DNA from: Cupriavidus agavae
Lineage (GTDB): Bacteria; Pseudomonadota; Gammaproteobacteria; Burkholderiales; Burkholderiaceae
DNA: 64,000 bases
Reading direction: 5' to 3'
NCBI RefSeq assembly: GCF_004217045.1
Contig: NZ_SGXM01000005.1
Coordinates: 1 to 64,000 of the forward strand
Below the pieces are notes generated by a model. It saw only the letters and a list, made by a program, of their open reading frames with translations. It was not told where the DNA came from and made no database searches. A program made the position numbers and the translations under genes. Shown one piece after another: positions 45,240 to 54,505 of the stretch (the first letter of the stretch is position 1; each line of letters begins with the position of its first letter).

Positions 45240-46592
45240 ATGTTCATCACTACAGATAGGGCAGGGATGGTGGCCAAGTCGGAGACGCAGGCGACTGGTG
45301 CCTTGCCGCCGGCGGATCTCGATCCGCTGACCGGCGTGGTCGCTCGCCAGGCATTCTTGAAGCGGGTCGAGGCACGTCTTCAAAGCGAGACGAAGCCCCG
45401 CTTCGCCCTGTTGCTGGTGGGCATCGACGATTTCCGCGCCTTCAACGACATGCATGGCCACCCCGAGGGTGACGCCATCCTGCAGCACGTGGCCCGGCGC
45501 CTGCGTGACGCCTCGCCGCGCGACGCCGTGGTGGGCCGCGTGGGCGGCGACGAATTCGGCGTGCTGCTGACCTCCATTTCAGACCCCACGCTGGTGCGCC
45601 ATGTGAGCGCCGCCATCCTGTCGATGCTGTCGGCCCCGTTCGAGCGCGACGGCAACCGCCACCACGTGCTGGCCAGCCTGGGCGCCTGCGTGATGCCGGC
45701 CGGCGGGGATACGACGTCCGACGTGCTGGCCGCCGCCAGCCTGGCGCTGGCCCGGGCCAAGCACGACGGCGGGCGCACCATCCGCTTCTTCAAGCCCCAG
45801 ATGCGGGCCGACGTGACCACGCGGCTCTCGCTGGTCCAGGCGCTGCGCGAGGCGTATGCCCAACGCCAGTTCGAACTGCTGTACCAGCCGCAGGTTGACC
45901 TGCGCGACGGCCGCGTGGTGGGTGCCGAGGCGCTGATGCGCTGGCGCCATCCCACGCTGGGCCTGCTGACGCCAGCCGCGTTCATCGACGCGCTGGCGGC
46001 CAGCAGCGTGGCCGCCGACGTGGGCATGTGGCTGCTGCACACGGCCTGCGCCCAGGCGCGGGCGTGGTCGCTGACCTTCCCCGAGGCGCCCCGGGTGGCG
46101 ATCAACCTGTTCGCCGCGCAACTGGCCGAGAGCCGGCTGCTGACCGAGGTGCGGCACGTATTGCGCGCGCTCGAACTACCGGCTGACCGGCTCGAAATCG
46201 AGATTACCGAGACCATCGCGCTGCAGCAGGGCGACGAGGTTTCAGACCAGCTCCAGGCGCTGCGCCGCGATGGCGTGACGCTGACCTGCGACGATTTTGG
46301 CACCGGCTACGCGTCGCTGAGCTTCCTGAAGTCGTTCCCGGTGGACCGGCTCAAGATCGACCAGTCGTTCATCCGCAACGTCACCCACGACAATGTCGAT
46401 GCCGCGATCACCCGCTCGGTCATCAACGTGGGCCAGAGCCTGAAGATCGGGGTCGTGGCCGAAGGCGTGGAGACGGCCGAGCAGCGCGATTTCCTGCTGG
46501 CCAACGGCTGCATCGAGGCCCAGGGCTACCTGTACGGCCGGCCCATGCCGGCTGACCGCCTGACTGACTTCCTGCGCAACCAGCCGCGCTGA
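45240..46592 (+). CDS. GGDEF-EAL c-di-GMP turnover protein
   Basis: This 450-residue soluble protein has a GGDEF domain (about 25-180) with intact GGDEF at the active site but no RxxD inhibitory site at the expected place. Its EAL domain (about 195-445) looks catalytic: EALMRW, the Asn of [13 protein letters not shown], the [20 protein letters not shown] segment, VVAEGVET and QGYLYGRPM are all present. It may make or break c-di-GMP. No sensor domain or membrane helix is present. It is divergent from wspA across about 220 bp, which suggests joint control. Confidence 0.93.
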   Translation: MFITTDRAGMVAKSETQATGALPPADLDPLTGVVARQAFLKRVEARLQSETKPRFALLLVGIDDFRAFNDMHGHPEGDAILQHVARRLRDASPRDAVVGRVGGDEFGVLLTSISDPTLVRHVSAAILSMLSAPFERDGNRHHVLASLGACVMPAGGDTTSDVLAAASLALARAKHDGGRTIRFFKPQMRADVTTRLSLVQALREAYAQRQFELLYQPQVDLRDGRVVGAEALMRWRHPTLGLLTPAAFIDALAASSVAADVGMWLLHTACAQARAWSLTFPEAPRVAINLFAAQLAESRLLTEVRHVLRALELPADRLEIEITETIALQQGDEVSDQLQALRRDGVTLTCDDFGTGYASLSFLKSFPVDRLKIDQSFIRNVTHDNVDAAITRSVINVGQSLKIGVVAEGVETAEQRDFLLANGCIEAQGYLYGRPMPADRLTDFLRNQPR

Positions 46593-46838
46593 CCGGCAAC
46601 GGTCCCTTGCCGGGACCGGCTTGCTGCGCCGCAGCAAGCTGCGGCAATCCCCAACGACCTGCAAGACTTGTATCCGCCTTTGTCCCGCCGGCCGCGCCGT
46701 GGCGGGTGGGAAATATGCGCTTACAAAGAGCGCTCCAGCCGCGCACCTTGCTGCCGTTATCCGATATAGGGTGCAGACAGGCCGCATGCCGCCTTGCGAT
46801 GTCCGCCGGTGCGCGCCGCTCCGTTCCAGGTAACCAAC

Positions 46839-49310
46839 ATGCCATCCCGCCATCGTTTCGCGTTCGCGCCGGCCGCCCTCGGGCTGGCGGCGGCCTTCAT
46901 CGAGCCTGCCGCGCACGCCCAGGACTACAACCCGGGCGCGCCCGCGGGCTATGCCCAGGCCCAGGGCGATCCGGCCGATGCGAACGTGCTCGGCGACCCT
47001 TCCGCCCTGGCCGCCGATCCCCCGTCGCGGATCGCGACGGTGACCGACATGGCCGGCGGGCTCAGCTTCGCGCCGGCCGGCACCGACGAGTGGGCCGCGC
47101 TGGCACCCAACCGGCCGCTCACCACGGGCGACCGGCTCTGGGTGGAACCCGGCGGCCGGGCAGAACTGCATGCGGGGTCCAGCACGGTGCGGCTTGGCGG
47201 CGGCTCGGCAGCCGAAATCCTGAATCTGGACGACCGCACCACGCAGGTCAAGCTCACGCAGGGCACGCTGCAACTGCGCGTGCGGGCGCTGCCGCCCGAC
47301 CAGCAGGTGGAGGTCGACACGCCCAACCTGGCATTCGTGCCGCGCGAGCCGGGCGATTACCGCATCGACGTCGCGCCGGACGGCACCACCACGCTCGTCA
47401 CCATGCGCCATGGCAGCGCAGTGCTCTACGGCGATACCCGCTCGGTCGAGCTGGAGCGCGGCCATCGCATGCGCTTTGCCGGTACCGACCTGGCCGATGC
47501 CGGGGCCGGCAGCTATCCGTCGCCCGACAGCTTCGACCAGTGGACGGCGGCGCGCGATGCGCGCGAGGACGCCTCGGTCTCCGCCCGTTACGTGCCGTCA
47601 GGCATGACCGGCTACACCGCGCTCGATGACTACGGCGACTGGCAGCAGGACGCCGGCTACGGCGCGGTCTGGTTCCCGCGTGCGATGCCGGCCGGCTGGG
47701 CGCCGTACAGCGACGGACACTGGGCATGGGTGGCGCCGTGGGGCTGGACCTGGATCGACGACGCGCCATGGGGCTTTGCGCCTTCGCACTACGGCCGCTG
47801 GGCCCACTTCGGCAACCGCTGGGGCTGGGTGCCCGGCCCGGCCAACGTGCGGCCCTGCTACGCGCCGGCCGTGGTCGGCTTCATCGGCGGCGCCGGCACC
47901 ACGATCCGCATCGGCAGCGGACCCGGCGTGGCGTGGTATCCGCTGGGACCGCGCGATGCCTATCGCCCGGTCTACCGGGCCAGTCCCGGCTACGTCAACC
48001 GGCTCAACGACATCACCAAACACGGCGGCTGGCGGCCGGGCGGCCCCCGCGACCACGACCGTGGACGCTGGGCCAACCGCGACATACCGGGCGCCATCTC
48101 GGGCATGCCATCTCGCTACTTCGTCGAAGGGCGGCCCGTGCCGCGTGGCGCGGGCCGGCACCGCGAGGAATGGCGCCAGTTGCCGGTGGGCGAGGGGCGC
48201 GGCGCGCCGCCGATGGCGCCAGTCAAGACCAGCCTGATCGGCGGGGCGCGTCCGCAGGGTTTGCCGCCGATGGCGCGGCAGGGCTTCGAGCGCCAGGCCA
48301 TCGCCGCGCATCCGCCGGGGCGGATCGGGCCGGACGACCTCGCACGCCGCTTTGCGCGCGAAGGGGGAACGGCAGGTGCCGGGCCGGCGTGGCGCGGACC
48401 GGTGCCGGATCGGCGCGGGGACGGCAGTGGCAACGGCCAGCGGCGCGGCGCCCAGCCGGTGCCGGGCTGGCAGCCCGACGTGCGGATGAGCCAGGCGGCG
48501 CCCGCGAACCACTTCGCCGGGCAGCGGCCCGACGCGCTGCGCGGCCAGCCCGCCGAAGCCCAGCGCCAGCAGCAGGCGCTACAGCGGCAGCAGTTCGAAC
48601 AACAGCGCCAGTTGCAGGAGCAGCAGCGGCAGTCGGCCGATTTCCGCCAGCAGCAGCAACAGGCGATGCAGCGCCAGCGCGACGAGCAGCAGCGCGAGTT
48701 GCAGAACCAGCAGCGGCAGGGCTACGAACAGCAGCGCCGCCAGCAGTTCGAGCAGCAGCGCATGGCGCAGGAGCAGCGGCGCCAGATCGACGATCAGCGC
48801 CGCGAGGCGATGAACCGCCAGCAGTTCGACCAGCAGCGGCAGCAGCAGGAGCGCCAGCAGCAGGACATCCAGCGGCAGGCCCAGCAACGCCAGCAGCAGT
48901 TCGAACAGCAACGGCAGTTCCAGGATCACCAGCGCCAGCAGATGGAACAACAGCGCGTGCAGGCGGCGCAGCGCCAGCAACTGGAGCAGGCGCGGCAGTT
49001 CCAGGAGCAGCAGCGCCAGCAGTTCGAACAGCAGCGCCAGCACGCGCTGCAGCAACAGCAGATGCAGCGTCAGGCACAGGAGCAGCAACGGCAGGCACAG
49101 GAGCAGCAGCGGCGCTTCCAGGAGCAGCAGCACCAGCAACAGCAGCAACACCAGCAGATGCAACGGCAGGCGCAGGAACAGCAGCGCCAGTTCCAGGACC
49201 AGCAGCGCCAGCAGCAGGACCGCCAGCGGCAGTTCCAGCAGCAACAGGAGCAGCAGCAGCGGCGCATGCACGATGCGGGGCGCCAGGCGCGCAACGAGGA
49301 CCGCCGCTAG
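46839..49310 (+). CDS. DUF6600/FecR-like secreted protein with long Gln/Arg-rich tail
   Basis: This 823-residue protein has a signal peptide ending AHAQD. A FecR-like beta domain at about residues 65-200 includes GDRLWVEPGGRAELHAGSS. A Trp-rich DUF6600 region at about 245-370 includes YGAVWFPRAMPAGWAPYSDG. From about residue 570 to the end nearly every residue is Gln, Arg, Glu or Met in QQRQ- and QEQQR-type repeats, which predict a long helix or disordered coil. Its role is unknown; an envelope or matrix function is possible. The ATG at 46839 is set by the signal peptide. Confidence 0.85.
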   Translation: MPSRHRFAFAPAALGLAAAFIEPAAHAQDYNPGAPAGYAQAQGDPADANVLGDPSALAADPPSRIATVTDMAGGLSFAPAGTDEWAALAPNRPLTTGDRLWVEPGGRAELHAGSSTVRLGGGSAAEILNLDDRTTQVKLTQGTLQLRVRALPPDQQVEVDTPNLAFVPREPGDYRIDVAPDGTTTLVTMRHGSAVLYGDTRSVELERGHRMRFAGTDLADAGAGSYPSPDSFDQWTAARDAREDASVSARYVPSGMTGYTALDDYGDWQQDAGYGAVWFPRAMPAGWAPYSDGHWAWVAPWGWTWIDDAPWGFAPSHYGRWAHFGNRWGWVPGPANVRPCYAPAVVGFIGGAGTTIRIGSGPGVAWYPLGPRDAYRPVYRASPGYVNRLNDITKHGGWRPGGPRDHDRGRWANRDIPGAISGMPSRYFVEGRPVPRGAGRHREEWRQLPVGEGRGAPPMAPVKTSLIGGARPQGLPPMARQGFERQAIAAHPPGRIGPDDLARRFAREGGTAGAGPAWRGPVPDRRGDGSGNGQRRGAQPVPGWQPDVRMSQAAPANHFAGQRPDALRGQPAEAQRQQQALQRQQFEQQRQLQEQQRQSADFRQQQQQAMQRQRDEQQRELQNQQRQGYEQQRRQQFEQQRMAQEQRRQIDDQRREAMNRQQFDQQRQQQERQQQDIQRQAQQRQQQFEQQRQFQDHQRQQMEQQRVQAAQRQQLEQARQFQEQQRQQFEQQRQHALQQQQMQRQAQEQQRQAQEQQRRFQEQQHQQQQQHQQMQRQAQEQQRQFQDQQRQQQDRQRQFQQQQEQQQRRMHDAGRQARNEDRR
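48560..49306 (+). repeat. CAG-rich low-complexity tract encoding the Gln/Arg repeat
   Basis: About 750 bases are dominated by CAG, CAA and CGC codons in irregular short repeats such as CAGCAGCGCCAG. The tract lies in frame in the DUF6600 gene. Such DNA can change length by slippage. Confidence 0.85.
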
Positions 49311-49337
49311 CAGCCGCACCCGAGGGCCGGAAAGGCA

Positions 49338-49372
49338 AAGGGCGTCCGGTGGTGCCGGACGCCCTTCGTTTC
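49338..49372 (+). terminator. Terminator of the DUF6600 gene
   Basis: AAGGGCGTCCGG (49338-49349) pairs with CCGGACGCCCTT (49355-49366), followed by a T-rich stretch. Confidence 0.88.
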
Positions 49373-49462
49373 TCTCCCCCTGCCATTGCATCACGACTCA
49401 GGCTTTACAGCCAGTGCCGTGCTGGCATGCCCGCCAGCCGGGTACTGCCCCCTCTCTCCGGG

Positions 49463-50635
49463 TTACTTCGCCAGTTCGGACAACCGCACCGGCTCGATCT
49501 TGCCCTTCTGCACCCAGCCCACCACGGTGTCGGCCACGGAGCCGCCCTTGGCGTCGATGCCATCGACCTCGTTCGGGTTCACTTCCTTCGACAGCGCCTT
49601 GACCGCGTCAGGCATCTTCGCCCGGATGGCGGCCGAGTCGGTGGTCGTGCCCGCGAGCTTCATGGCGTTGGCCAGTGCCCAGGTCATCGTGTAGTTCAGC
49701 GACATCTCGGTGGTGGCGTCGCGGCCATCGTGCAGCTTCTTGTAGCGGGCGTTGTAGGCCTGCGCCATCGGACGCGCATCGTTGACCAGCGGCATCACGC
49801 CGATCGATCCTTCGAGCAGCGCCAGGCCGTTGGTGACGCGCGACATCTCGTCCATCTTGGCCTGGTCCATGATGATGAAGCCGCCCTTGAAGCCCAGTTC
49901 GCGGGCCTGCTTGACCACCAGCGCGGTCGGCTCGGACGGGCCGCCGACGAACATCACGTCGGGCTTGTCGGCGATGGCGCGCGAGACGCCGGTGTAGAAG
50001 TCCGTGGCCTTGGTGTACGACATCGGGTTGTTGCCCACCACCTTGCCGCCCGCGCCTTCCCAGGCGGGCACGAACGCCTGCACCCAGGCCTTGGCGTAGT
50101 CGTGGTCGGCCGGCACCAGCGCCACGTTCTTGCCGTAGCGCTTCATCTGCGCCTTGACGAACGGCTCGATGTAGCCGGTATAGGCCGGCGGGATGCGGAT
50201 GGTCAGCTTGTTGCCGGCGTCGGTGATGCGCGGCACGCTGGAGTAGGCCATGACCAGGAACTTCTCCTGCTCGTTGAACGCCTGCAGCGCGAAGATGCCG
50301 CCCGAGTGCGGCACGAACACGGCCGGCGTCTTGTGCTGCTGTACCAGGCGGCGCGCGTTGATGGCAGCTTCGGCCGGCGCGTACTTGTCGTCGAGCGCCA
50401 CCACTTCGAGCTTCACCTTCTTGCCGTTCACCTGCAGGCCGCCGGCGTTGATCTCGTCCACGGCCATCTGGATGCCCGACAGCACGTTCTTGCCGTACAG
50501 CGCGGCGCCGCCCGACAGCGGGCCGGTGTAGCCGATCTTGACCACTTCCTGCGCCAGCGCGGGCGACGAGGCGATGACTGCCGCTGCGGCGCACGCGGCC
50601 AATGCGAAGAAACGACCCAATGTGTTGGTTTGCAT
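49463..50635 (-). CDS. livK: Branched-chain amino acid-type ABC transporter binding protein (LivK-like)
   Basis: This 390-residue periplasmic protein has a signal peptide ending ALAQE and a type I periplasmic binding fold starting VVKIGYTGPLSGGAALYGKN. It delivers a ligand to the LivHMGF transporter encoded upstream on the chromosome and next to it. Members of this family carry branched-chain amino acids, amides, urea or aromatic acids, so the ligand is open. AAGGAG lies before the ATG. It is last in the operon, separated from livF by 188 bases holding two REP-like hairpins that may set its expression. Confidence 0.92.
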   Translation of the reverse strand: MQTNTLGRFFALAACAAAAVIASSPALAQEVVKIGYTGPLSGGAALYGKNVLSGIQMAVDEINAGGLQVNGKKVKLEVVALDDKYAPAEAAINARRLVQQHKTPAVFVPHSGGIFALQAFNEQEKFLVMAYSSVPRITDAGNKLTIRIPPAYTGYIEPFVKAQMKRYGKNVALVPADHDYAKAWVQAFVPAWEGAGGKVVGNNPMSYTKATDFYTGVSRAIADKPDVMFVGGPSEPTALVVKQARELGFKGGFIIMDQAKMDEMSRVTNGLALLEGSIGVMPLVNDARPMAQAYNARYKKLHDGRDATTEMSLNYTMTWALANAMKLAGTTTDSAAIRAKMPDAVKALSKEVNPNEVDGIDAKGGSVADTVVGWVQKGKIEPVRLSELAK

Positions 50636-50678
50636 GTGCTGTCTCCTTTGGATGTTATGTATTTGCTGATGGCTTTCT

Positions 50679-50798
50679 CCCCTCTCCCGCACGCGGGAGA
50701 GGGGCGGGGGAGAGGGCAAGCGTTTCAACCCGCCGATATCGGCAAGCAGAACTTCCAGCCCTCTCCCCCAACCCCTCTCCCGCTTGGCGGGAGAGGGG
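50679..50798. repeat. REP/BIME-like pair of hairpins between livF and livK
   Basis: Two copies of CCCCTCTCCCGC-N2/3-GCGGGAGAGGGG (50679-50704 and 50772-50798) flank about 67 bases. Extra GGGGAGAGGG and CCCTCTCCCC pieces face inward in opposite orientation. This makes an inverted composite, like a bacterial interspersed mosaic element. A relative may exist at 29292-29327. Confidence 0.82.
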
Positions 50799-50823
50799 AG
50801 TAACGCAAGCGGGGAGCGACGAA

Positions 50824-51531
50824 CTACCCCCCGATATAAGCCTTCCTCACCCCCTCGTCCTTCAGCAGCGCGTCGCGGTCTCCCTCCATGACGATCCTGC
50901 CGTTCTCGATCACGTAGGCGCGGTGCGCGATGCCGAGCGCGGCGTAGGCGTTCTGTTCGGCCAGCAGCACCGTGGTGCCGGCGCGGTTGATACGCTGGAT
51001 CACCTCGAACATCTGCTTGACCACCAGCGGCGCCAGGCCCAGCGACGGCTCGTCGAGCAGCAGGGCACGCGGGCGGCCCATCAGCGCGCGGCCCAGTGCC
51101 ACCATCTGCTGCTGTCCGCCGGACAGCGAGCCGGCCGGGTCGTCCTTCTTCTGCTGCAGGATCGGGAACATCTCGTAGACCTCTTCGAGGGTGCCCCGGA
51201 TGGCGGCCTTGTCACGGCGATGCACGTAGGCGCCCAGCGTCAGGTTCTTCTCGACAGTCATGGCCGGGAACAGCTTGCGGCCCTCGGGGCAGTGCACCAG
51301 CCCGGCCTGCACGATCTGCGAGGGCTTCATGCCGCCCAGTTCGCGTCCGTCGAAGCGCATGCTGCCGCCGCTGGTGCGGTGGATGCCGCTCATCGCCAGG
51401 AAGATCGAGCTCTTGCCGGCGCCGTTGGCGCCGAGCAGCACCACCAGTTCGCCAGCCTTGGCATGCAGCGAGACATTGTCGAGGGCGCGGAAGCTGCCGT
51501 ACGACAGCGAGACGCGTTCAAGCTGCAACAT
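50824..51531 (-). CDS. livF: LivF-type ABC transporter ATP-binding protein
   Basis: This 235-residue ATPase has Walker A in [13 protein letters not shown], the signature [16 protein letters not shown] and Walker B in [13 protein letters not shown], in the order and spacing of LivF. It pairs with LivG to drive import. The start overlaps the livG end by 14 bases. It is fourth of the five liv genes in order of transcription. Confidence 0.95.
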   Translation of the reverse strand: MLQLERVSLSYGSFRALDNVSLHAKAGELVVLLGANGAGKSSIFLAMSGIHRTSGGSMRFDGRELGGMKPSQIVQAGLVHCPEGRKLFPAMTVEKNLTLGAYVHRRDKAAIRGTLEEVYEMFPILQQKKDDPAGSLSGGQQQMVALGRALMGRPRALLLDEPSLGLAPLVVKQMFEVIQRINRAGTTVLLAEQNAYAALGIAHRAYVIENGRIVMEGDRDALLKDEGVRKAYIGG

Positions 51532-52282
51532 GGTCGGCTCCCAGATAGGCTTCGATGACGCGCGGGTCCTGCTGCACCTGCGCCGGCGTGCCCTCGGCGA
51601 TTTTTTCGCCGTAGTTGAGCACCATGATCTTGTCGGCCAGCCGCATGATCATGTCCATCTTGTGTTCGATCAGGCAGACGGTCTTGCCATGGCGCACCAT
51701 CTTGCGGATCAGCTCGGCCAGGCCCACGGTTTCCTCGGGATTCACGCCGCCGGCCGGCTCGTCGAGCAGCAGCAGCTCCGGGTCGGTGGCCAGCGCCAGC
51801 GCGAAGGCCACGCGCTTGCGCGCCTCCTGCGTGATGTCGGCGGCGACTTCATGGGCGAGATGCGACAGCCCTACGAAATCGAGCGCTTCCTCGGCCTTTG
51901 CGCGGCACAGCTTCTCTTCCTCGCGCAGCCGGCGCGTGTTGAACAGCACGTCGGCCAGGCTCGATTTCGTGCGCAGGCGGTGGCCCACGATCAGGTTGTC
52001 GAGCACCGTGGCGCGGTCGAACAGCGCGGTGGCCTGGAACGTGCGCGCCACGCCAAGCCGGGCGATCTGGTCGGCGCGCAGGCCGGCCACGTCCTGGCCC
52101 TTGAACAGGATCTGGCCCGAGGTGGGGGCGTGGGTGCCGGCGATCAGGTTGAAGAACGTGGTCTTGCCGGCGCCGTTCGGGCCGATGATCGCGTTGATGT
52201 GGCCGGCCTCGAACGTGACGGAGACATCGTTCACGGCGGTCAGGCCGCCGAATTTCCGGGTCAGGTTGCGGATCTCAAGCAT
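51518..52282 (-). CDS. livG: LivG-type ABC transporter ATP-binding protein
   Basis: This 254-residue ATPase has Walker A in [13 protein letters not shown], a degenerate signature region ([17 protein letters not shown], as usual for LivG) and Walker B in [13 protein letters not shown]. It forms the ATPase pair with LivF. It overlaps livM by eight bases. Confidence 0.95.
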   Translation of the reverse strand: MLEIRNLTRKFGGLTAVNDVSVTFEAGHINAIIGPNGAGKTTFFNLIAGTHAPTSGQILFKGQDVAGLRADQIARLGVARTFQATALFDRATVLDNLIVGHRLRTKSSLADVLFNTRRLREEEKLCRAKAEEALDFVGLSHLAHEVAADITQEARKRVAFALALATDPELLLLDEPAGGVNPEETVGLAELIRKMVRHGKTVCLIEHKMDMIMRLADKIMVLNYGEKIAEGTPAQVQQDPRVIEAYLGADHVAA

Positions 52283-53303
52283 TCTCGGCTCCCGGACGGG
52301 TGGTGGCGACGGGCGCGGGTTGCGCAGGGCGGCCGGCCGCCAGCTGGCCCCGGCGCTGCGCCGCGGCGCGGCGCGCCTGACGCTTCAGGAAGGTGCCGAC
52401 GATGCCGTCCGGCACGAAGATGATCAGCAGGATCAGCACCGGGCCGAAGACCAGCATCCGGTAGTCCTGCAGGAACTGCAGCGTCTGCGTGACCCATGGC
52501 ACCAGCACCGCGCCCAGCAGCGGCCCGAGCAGCGTGCCCGTGCCGCCCACCAGCATCGACATCACCATGTCGAACGTGATGTCGGTACGCGCGATGTCCG
52601 GCCCCAGGAAGCGCACCTGTCCGGCATACAGCGCGCCGGCCAGGCCGGCATAGCCCACCGACAGCACGAACGACAGCACTTTGGTGCGCATCAGGTTGAT
52701 GCCCAGCGCTTCCGCCAGCGCATCGCTGTTGCGTACGGCCAGGAAGCTGCGGCCCAGCAGCGAGCTGACGATGCGGTGCATGACGAACGTGCCGGCGGCC
52801 AGGAAGCCCAGCACGAGGTAGTACTGGCCCTGCACGTTGTCGAACGCCAGCGGCCCCACGGCGGCCGGCACCGGGATGCCGATCAGGCCCACCGCGCCGT
52901 GCGTCAGGCTTTCCCACTTTTCGATCAGCAGATAGATGATGTACCCCACGCAGAGCGTGAAGATCGAGAAATAGTGGCCCTTGAGGCGCAGCGATACCAC
53001 GCCCACCACATAGCCCAGCACCATGCAGACCACGGGCGCCAGTACGAAGGCCAGCCAGAACGGCATCTGGTGGTCGACGGTCAGGATGCCGAGCGTGTAG
53101 GCGCCAATCGCCATGAAGCCGCCATGGGCCAGGTTGAGCTGGCCCGTGTAGCCGGTCAGCAGGTTCAGCCCGAGCGTGGCGATGGCGGTGATGAACGCCA
53201 GCGTCATGACCGACAGGAAATAGCTGTTGGGCACCAGCAGCGGGAATGCGATGGCGGCGGCCAGCAGCAGGATCCAGCCGGCCTTGCCTTGAATGGCTTT
53301 CAT
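52275..53303 (-). CDS. livM: LivM-type ABC transporter permease
   Basis: This 342-residue inner-membrane permease has about nine helices and the family segments LGLNLLTGYTGQLNLAHGGF and FLAVRNSDALAEALGINLMR. The last 45 residues are basic and Ala/Pro-rich and lie in the cytoplasm. AGAGGAG stands before the ATG. It is 19 bp after livH. Confidence 0.94.
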   Translation of the reverse strand: MKAIQGKAGWILLLAAAIAFPLLVPNSYFLSVMTLAFITAIATLGLNLLTGYTGQLNLAHGGFMAIGAYTLGILTVDHQMPFWLAFVLAPVVCMVLGYVVGVVSLRLKGHYFSIFTLCVGYIIYLLIEKWESLTHGAVGLIGIPVPAAVGPLAFDNVQGQYYLVLGFLAAGTFVMHRIVSSLLGRSFLAVRNSDALAEALGINLMRTKVLSFVLSVGYAGLAGALYAGQVRFLGPDIARTDITFDMVMSMLVGGTGTLLGPLLGAVLVPWVTQTLQFLQDYRMLVFGPVLILLIIFVPDGIVGTFLKRQARRAAAQRRGQLAAGRPAQPAPVATTRPGAENA

Positions 53304-53322
53304 GAGTGTCTCCTCTGGCGGG

Positions 53323-54186
53323 TCAGGCGGCCTTGCCGGCGAACAGGCCCTGCGGACGCACCGACAGGATGATCACGAGCAGCAGGAAGGCGATGATGTC
53401 CTTGTAGTCGGTCGAGATGTAGAACCCGCCGAAGCTCTCGGCCATGCCGATGATCAGCCCGCCCACGATGGCGCCGGGGATACTGCCCATGCCGCCCAGG
53501 ATGATGATCACGAATGCCTTGGTGATGACCAGGTTGCCCATGCTCGGGTAGACCAGGTTGATCGGCGCGTAGAGCGTGGCGGCGATGGCGGCCAGCGCGC
53601 CCGAGATGGCGAACACCAGCAGCGTGACGCGCGTGGCGTCGATGCCCACCAGCGCGGCACCTTCGCGGTTCTGTGCCATGGCCACGATCGTCGAGCCCGT
53701 GACGGTGCGCGTGAGGAACAGGTGCAGCAGCACCATCAGCCCGAACGCGGCCACGATGATCAGCAGGCGCTGCAGCGGGGCGGTCAGGCCGAACAGCTCC
53801 ACCATCTGGCCGTACGGCGTGGGCATGCGGTGGAAGTCTGCGCCCCACAGCGCCTGCGCGCCGGCTTCGAGGAACAGCAGGATGCCGATGGCGGCGATCA
53901 TGTCGTGTACCTCGGGCGCGTTGCGCAGCGGATGGAACACCAGGCGGTCCGCCAGCATCGACAGCACGGCCACCACCACGGCGGCGGCCAGCATGGCCAG
54001 CCAGTAGTTCAGGCCAAGCGTGGTCATTGCGTAATACGACACATACGCACCGGCCATGTAGAAGGCACCGTGCGCGAAGTTCGGCACGTGCAGGATGCCG
54101 TAGACGAGGGTAAGTCCCAATGCCACCAGGCTGTACACGCCGCCAAGCGTCAGGCCATTGAGGAACTGCTGGAAAAACAGGGCCAT
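53323..54186 (-). CDS. livH: LivH-type ABC transporter permease
   Basis: This 287-residue permease has eight or so helices and the LivH marks FLNGLTLGGVYSLVALGLTL at the N-terminus and FVIIILGGMGSIPGAIVGGL near the end. AAGGAG lies before the ATG at 54186. It is the first gene of the liv operon; its control region is shared with the divergent iclR gene. Confidence 0.95.
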   Translation of the reverse strand: MALFFQQFLNGLTLGGVYSLVALGLTLVYGILHVPNFAHGAFYMAGAYVSYYAMTTLGLNYWLAMLAAAVVVAVLSMLADRLVFHPLRNAPEVHDMIAAIGILLFLEAGAQALWGADFHRMPTPYGQMVELFGLTAPLQRLLIIVAAFGLMVLLHLFLTRTVTGSTIVAMAQNREGAALVGIDATRVTLLVFAISGALAAIAATLYAPINLVYPSMGNLVITKAFVIIILGGMGSIPGAIVGGLIIGMAESFGGFYISTDYKDIIAFLLLVIILSVRPQGLFAGKAA

Positions 54187-54505
54187 GCGTTGTCTCCTTG
54201 CGTTGGTGTGCCATGACGGCACCCGCGCGGTCTCTGTCGCCGTGTCGTTCTCGCACGGTCGTTCGCTTTTAATTTCTGGCGACTTTGCATAGCGTTTCGG
54301 CCAGCGTCAAGCAATCGGACGTACTATTCCGATACGCGAAATAGGGGTGCCGCAAAGTACCGTGCAGCCTCGGTGTATTCCCTGACCGCACGCCGGGCGG
54401 GTGGCGGAACGTGCCTGCCGGCCCGCATATTTACCGGGCCTATGACCCCTATGTTTTCCTTGAATAGCGCCCATGCGCGGGCATGGAAACTGATATCAAT
54501 CGCTC
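54187..54505. other. Divergent control region between livH and the IclR gene
   Basis: No gene is present. The region has an imperfect dyad TATTCCG-N5-CGAAATA (54326-54344), GGCCCG-N9-CGGGCC (54420-54440) and CCATGC-N4-GCATGG (54471-54486). Any of these could be the site of the adjacent IclR protein. The first shares the core CGATACGC-GAAATAG with a site upstream of the double-winged-helix gene. Confidence 0.5.

Noticed and set aside
46593..46650. Stacked hairpins after the GGDEF-EAL gene as a terminator
   Set aside because: CCGGCAA-N7-TTGCCGG and CTTGCTGC-N3-GCAGCAAG are real dyads but have no T run; I could not decide whether they end transcription.
48560..49306. CRISPR-like repeated DNA
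   Set aside because: The repeats are irregular, in frame and encode Gln/Arg; there are no unique spacers of even length.
48579..49394. A Leu-rich minus-strand frame resembling a membrane protein
   Set aside because: Its Leu runs are only the reverse complement of the CAG-rich Gln tract on the + strand.
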